Source: Clostridia bacterium (GTDB lineage: Bacteria; Bacillota; Clostridia; Christensenellales; Borkfalkiaceae). From it: DNA of 5,754 nucleotides. Each line of letters opens with the position of its first letter. The first letter of the stretch is position 1. The translations under genes and the position numbers were made by a program. Location: assembly GCA_017646555.1 (NCBI GenBank), contig JAGCMG010000001.1:1-5754 (forward strand), given 5' to 3'. Below, piece by piece: positions 5,689 to 5,754 of this stretch. A model generated the notes under the pieces. That model saw only the letters and a program-made list of their open reading frames with translations. It was not told the DNA's origin and searched no databases.

Positions 5689-5754
5689 TATTCTAAAAAC
5701 TGTTTAACGGTGGAAGTAATTTTATCTAAAACGTCGTACAAACTGCCGTTTATC
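5688..5754 (-). CDS. C-terminal end of an upstream gene, possibly DHH-family phosphoesterase NrnA
   Basis: Only the last 21 codons and the stop are in the window; the rest lies past the right edge. The peptide is INGSLYDVLDKITSTVKQFLE. The frame is the only one I could read through to a stop that meets truB (TAATG). The pattern (I-x-GSL, then an amphipathic helix ending in FLE) resembles the C-terminus of NrnA-type DHH proteins, in which the GGH...AAG motif is followed by a GSLEEV-like segment. NrnA genes are also common just upstream of truB in Bacillota, after rbfA. That a gene ends here is well supported; the name rests on 21 residues and context, so it is tentative. Confidence 0.55.
   Translation of the reverse strand, partial: INGSLYDVLDKITSTVKQFLE

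Noticed and set aside
1..5754. tRNA or rRNA genes, CRISPR array, insertion sequence, riboswitch
   Set aside because: Read by eye, the gaps between genes are at most about 114 nt and show none of these. No direct-repeat array, transposase or cloverleaf was found.

Overview
This is a 5.75 kb stretch of an AT-rich bacterial chromosome. Every supported gene lies on the minus strand, so transcription runs from the right end to the left end. The low G+C content, Shine-Dalgarno starts, tight stop/start overlaps and gene content (truB-ribF block, a YqhT-like peptidase beside efp, an EF-P with the Bacillus-type PGKGAAF loop) suggest a low-GC Bacillota, probably a clostridial lineage. The species cannot be named from the sequence.

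Layout in the direction of transcription: (1) 5754-5688, the last 21 codons of a gene whose tail resembles DHH-family NrnA; (2) truB, tRNA pseudouridine-55 synthase, overlapping it by one base (TAATG); (3) ribF, bifunctional riboflavin kinase/FAD synthetase, 3 nt downstream; (4) an endonuclease IV-like TIM-barrel gene overlapping ribF by four bases (ATGA); (5) a 54-nt gap holding a good sigma-70-type promoter, TTGACT-17-TAAAAT; (6) an M24 aminopeptidase P family gene, whose start is placed at the ATG at 3040 rather than an in-frame TTG lying inside that promoter; (7) efp, 48 nt further on, with a strong Shine-Dalgarno; (8) a hairpin terminator after efp; (9) a short intergenic stretch with a perfect 9-bp dyad; (10) an SDR reductase with the YmfI-like WG..GASCE signature; (11) a CPBP-family membrane protease gene overlapping it by one base and cut by the left window edge.

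The right half is a translation/RNA/cofactor operon (NrnA-like, TruB, RibF) with a repair-type enzyme appended. The middle is the common peptidase-efp pair. The most informative context is efp next to the SDR gene. In Bacillus subtilis, YmfI is an FabG-like SDR that reduces 5-aminopentanone on EF-P Lys32 to 5-aminopentanol, and this EF-P has Lys32 in the right loop. The window therefore probably encodes a substrate and its modifying reductase side by side, with a possible intramembrane protease coupled to the reductase. I found no RNA genes, insertion sequences, CRISPR arrays or clear signs of horizontal transfer. Most of the window is ordinary housekeeping DNA.
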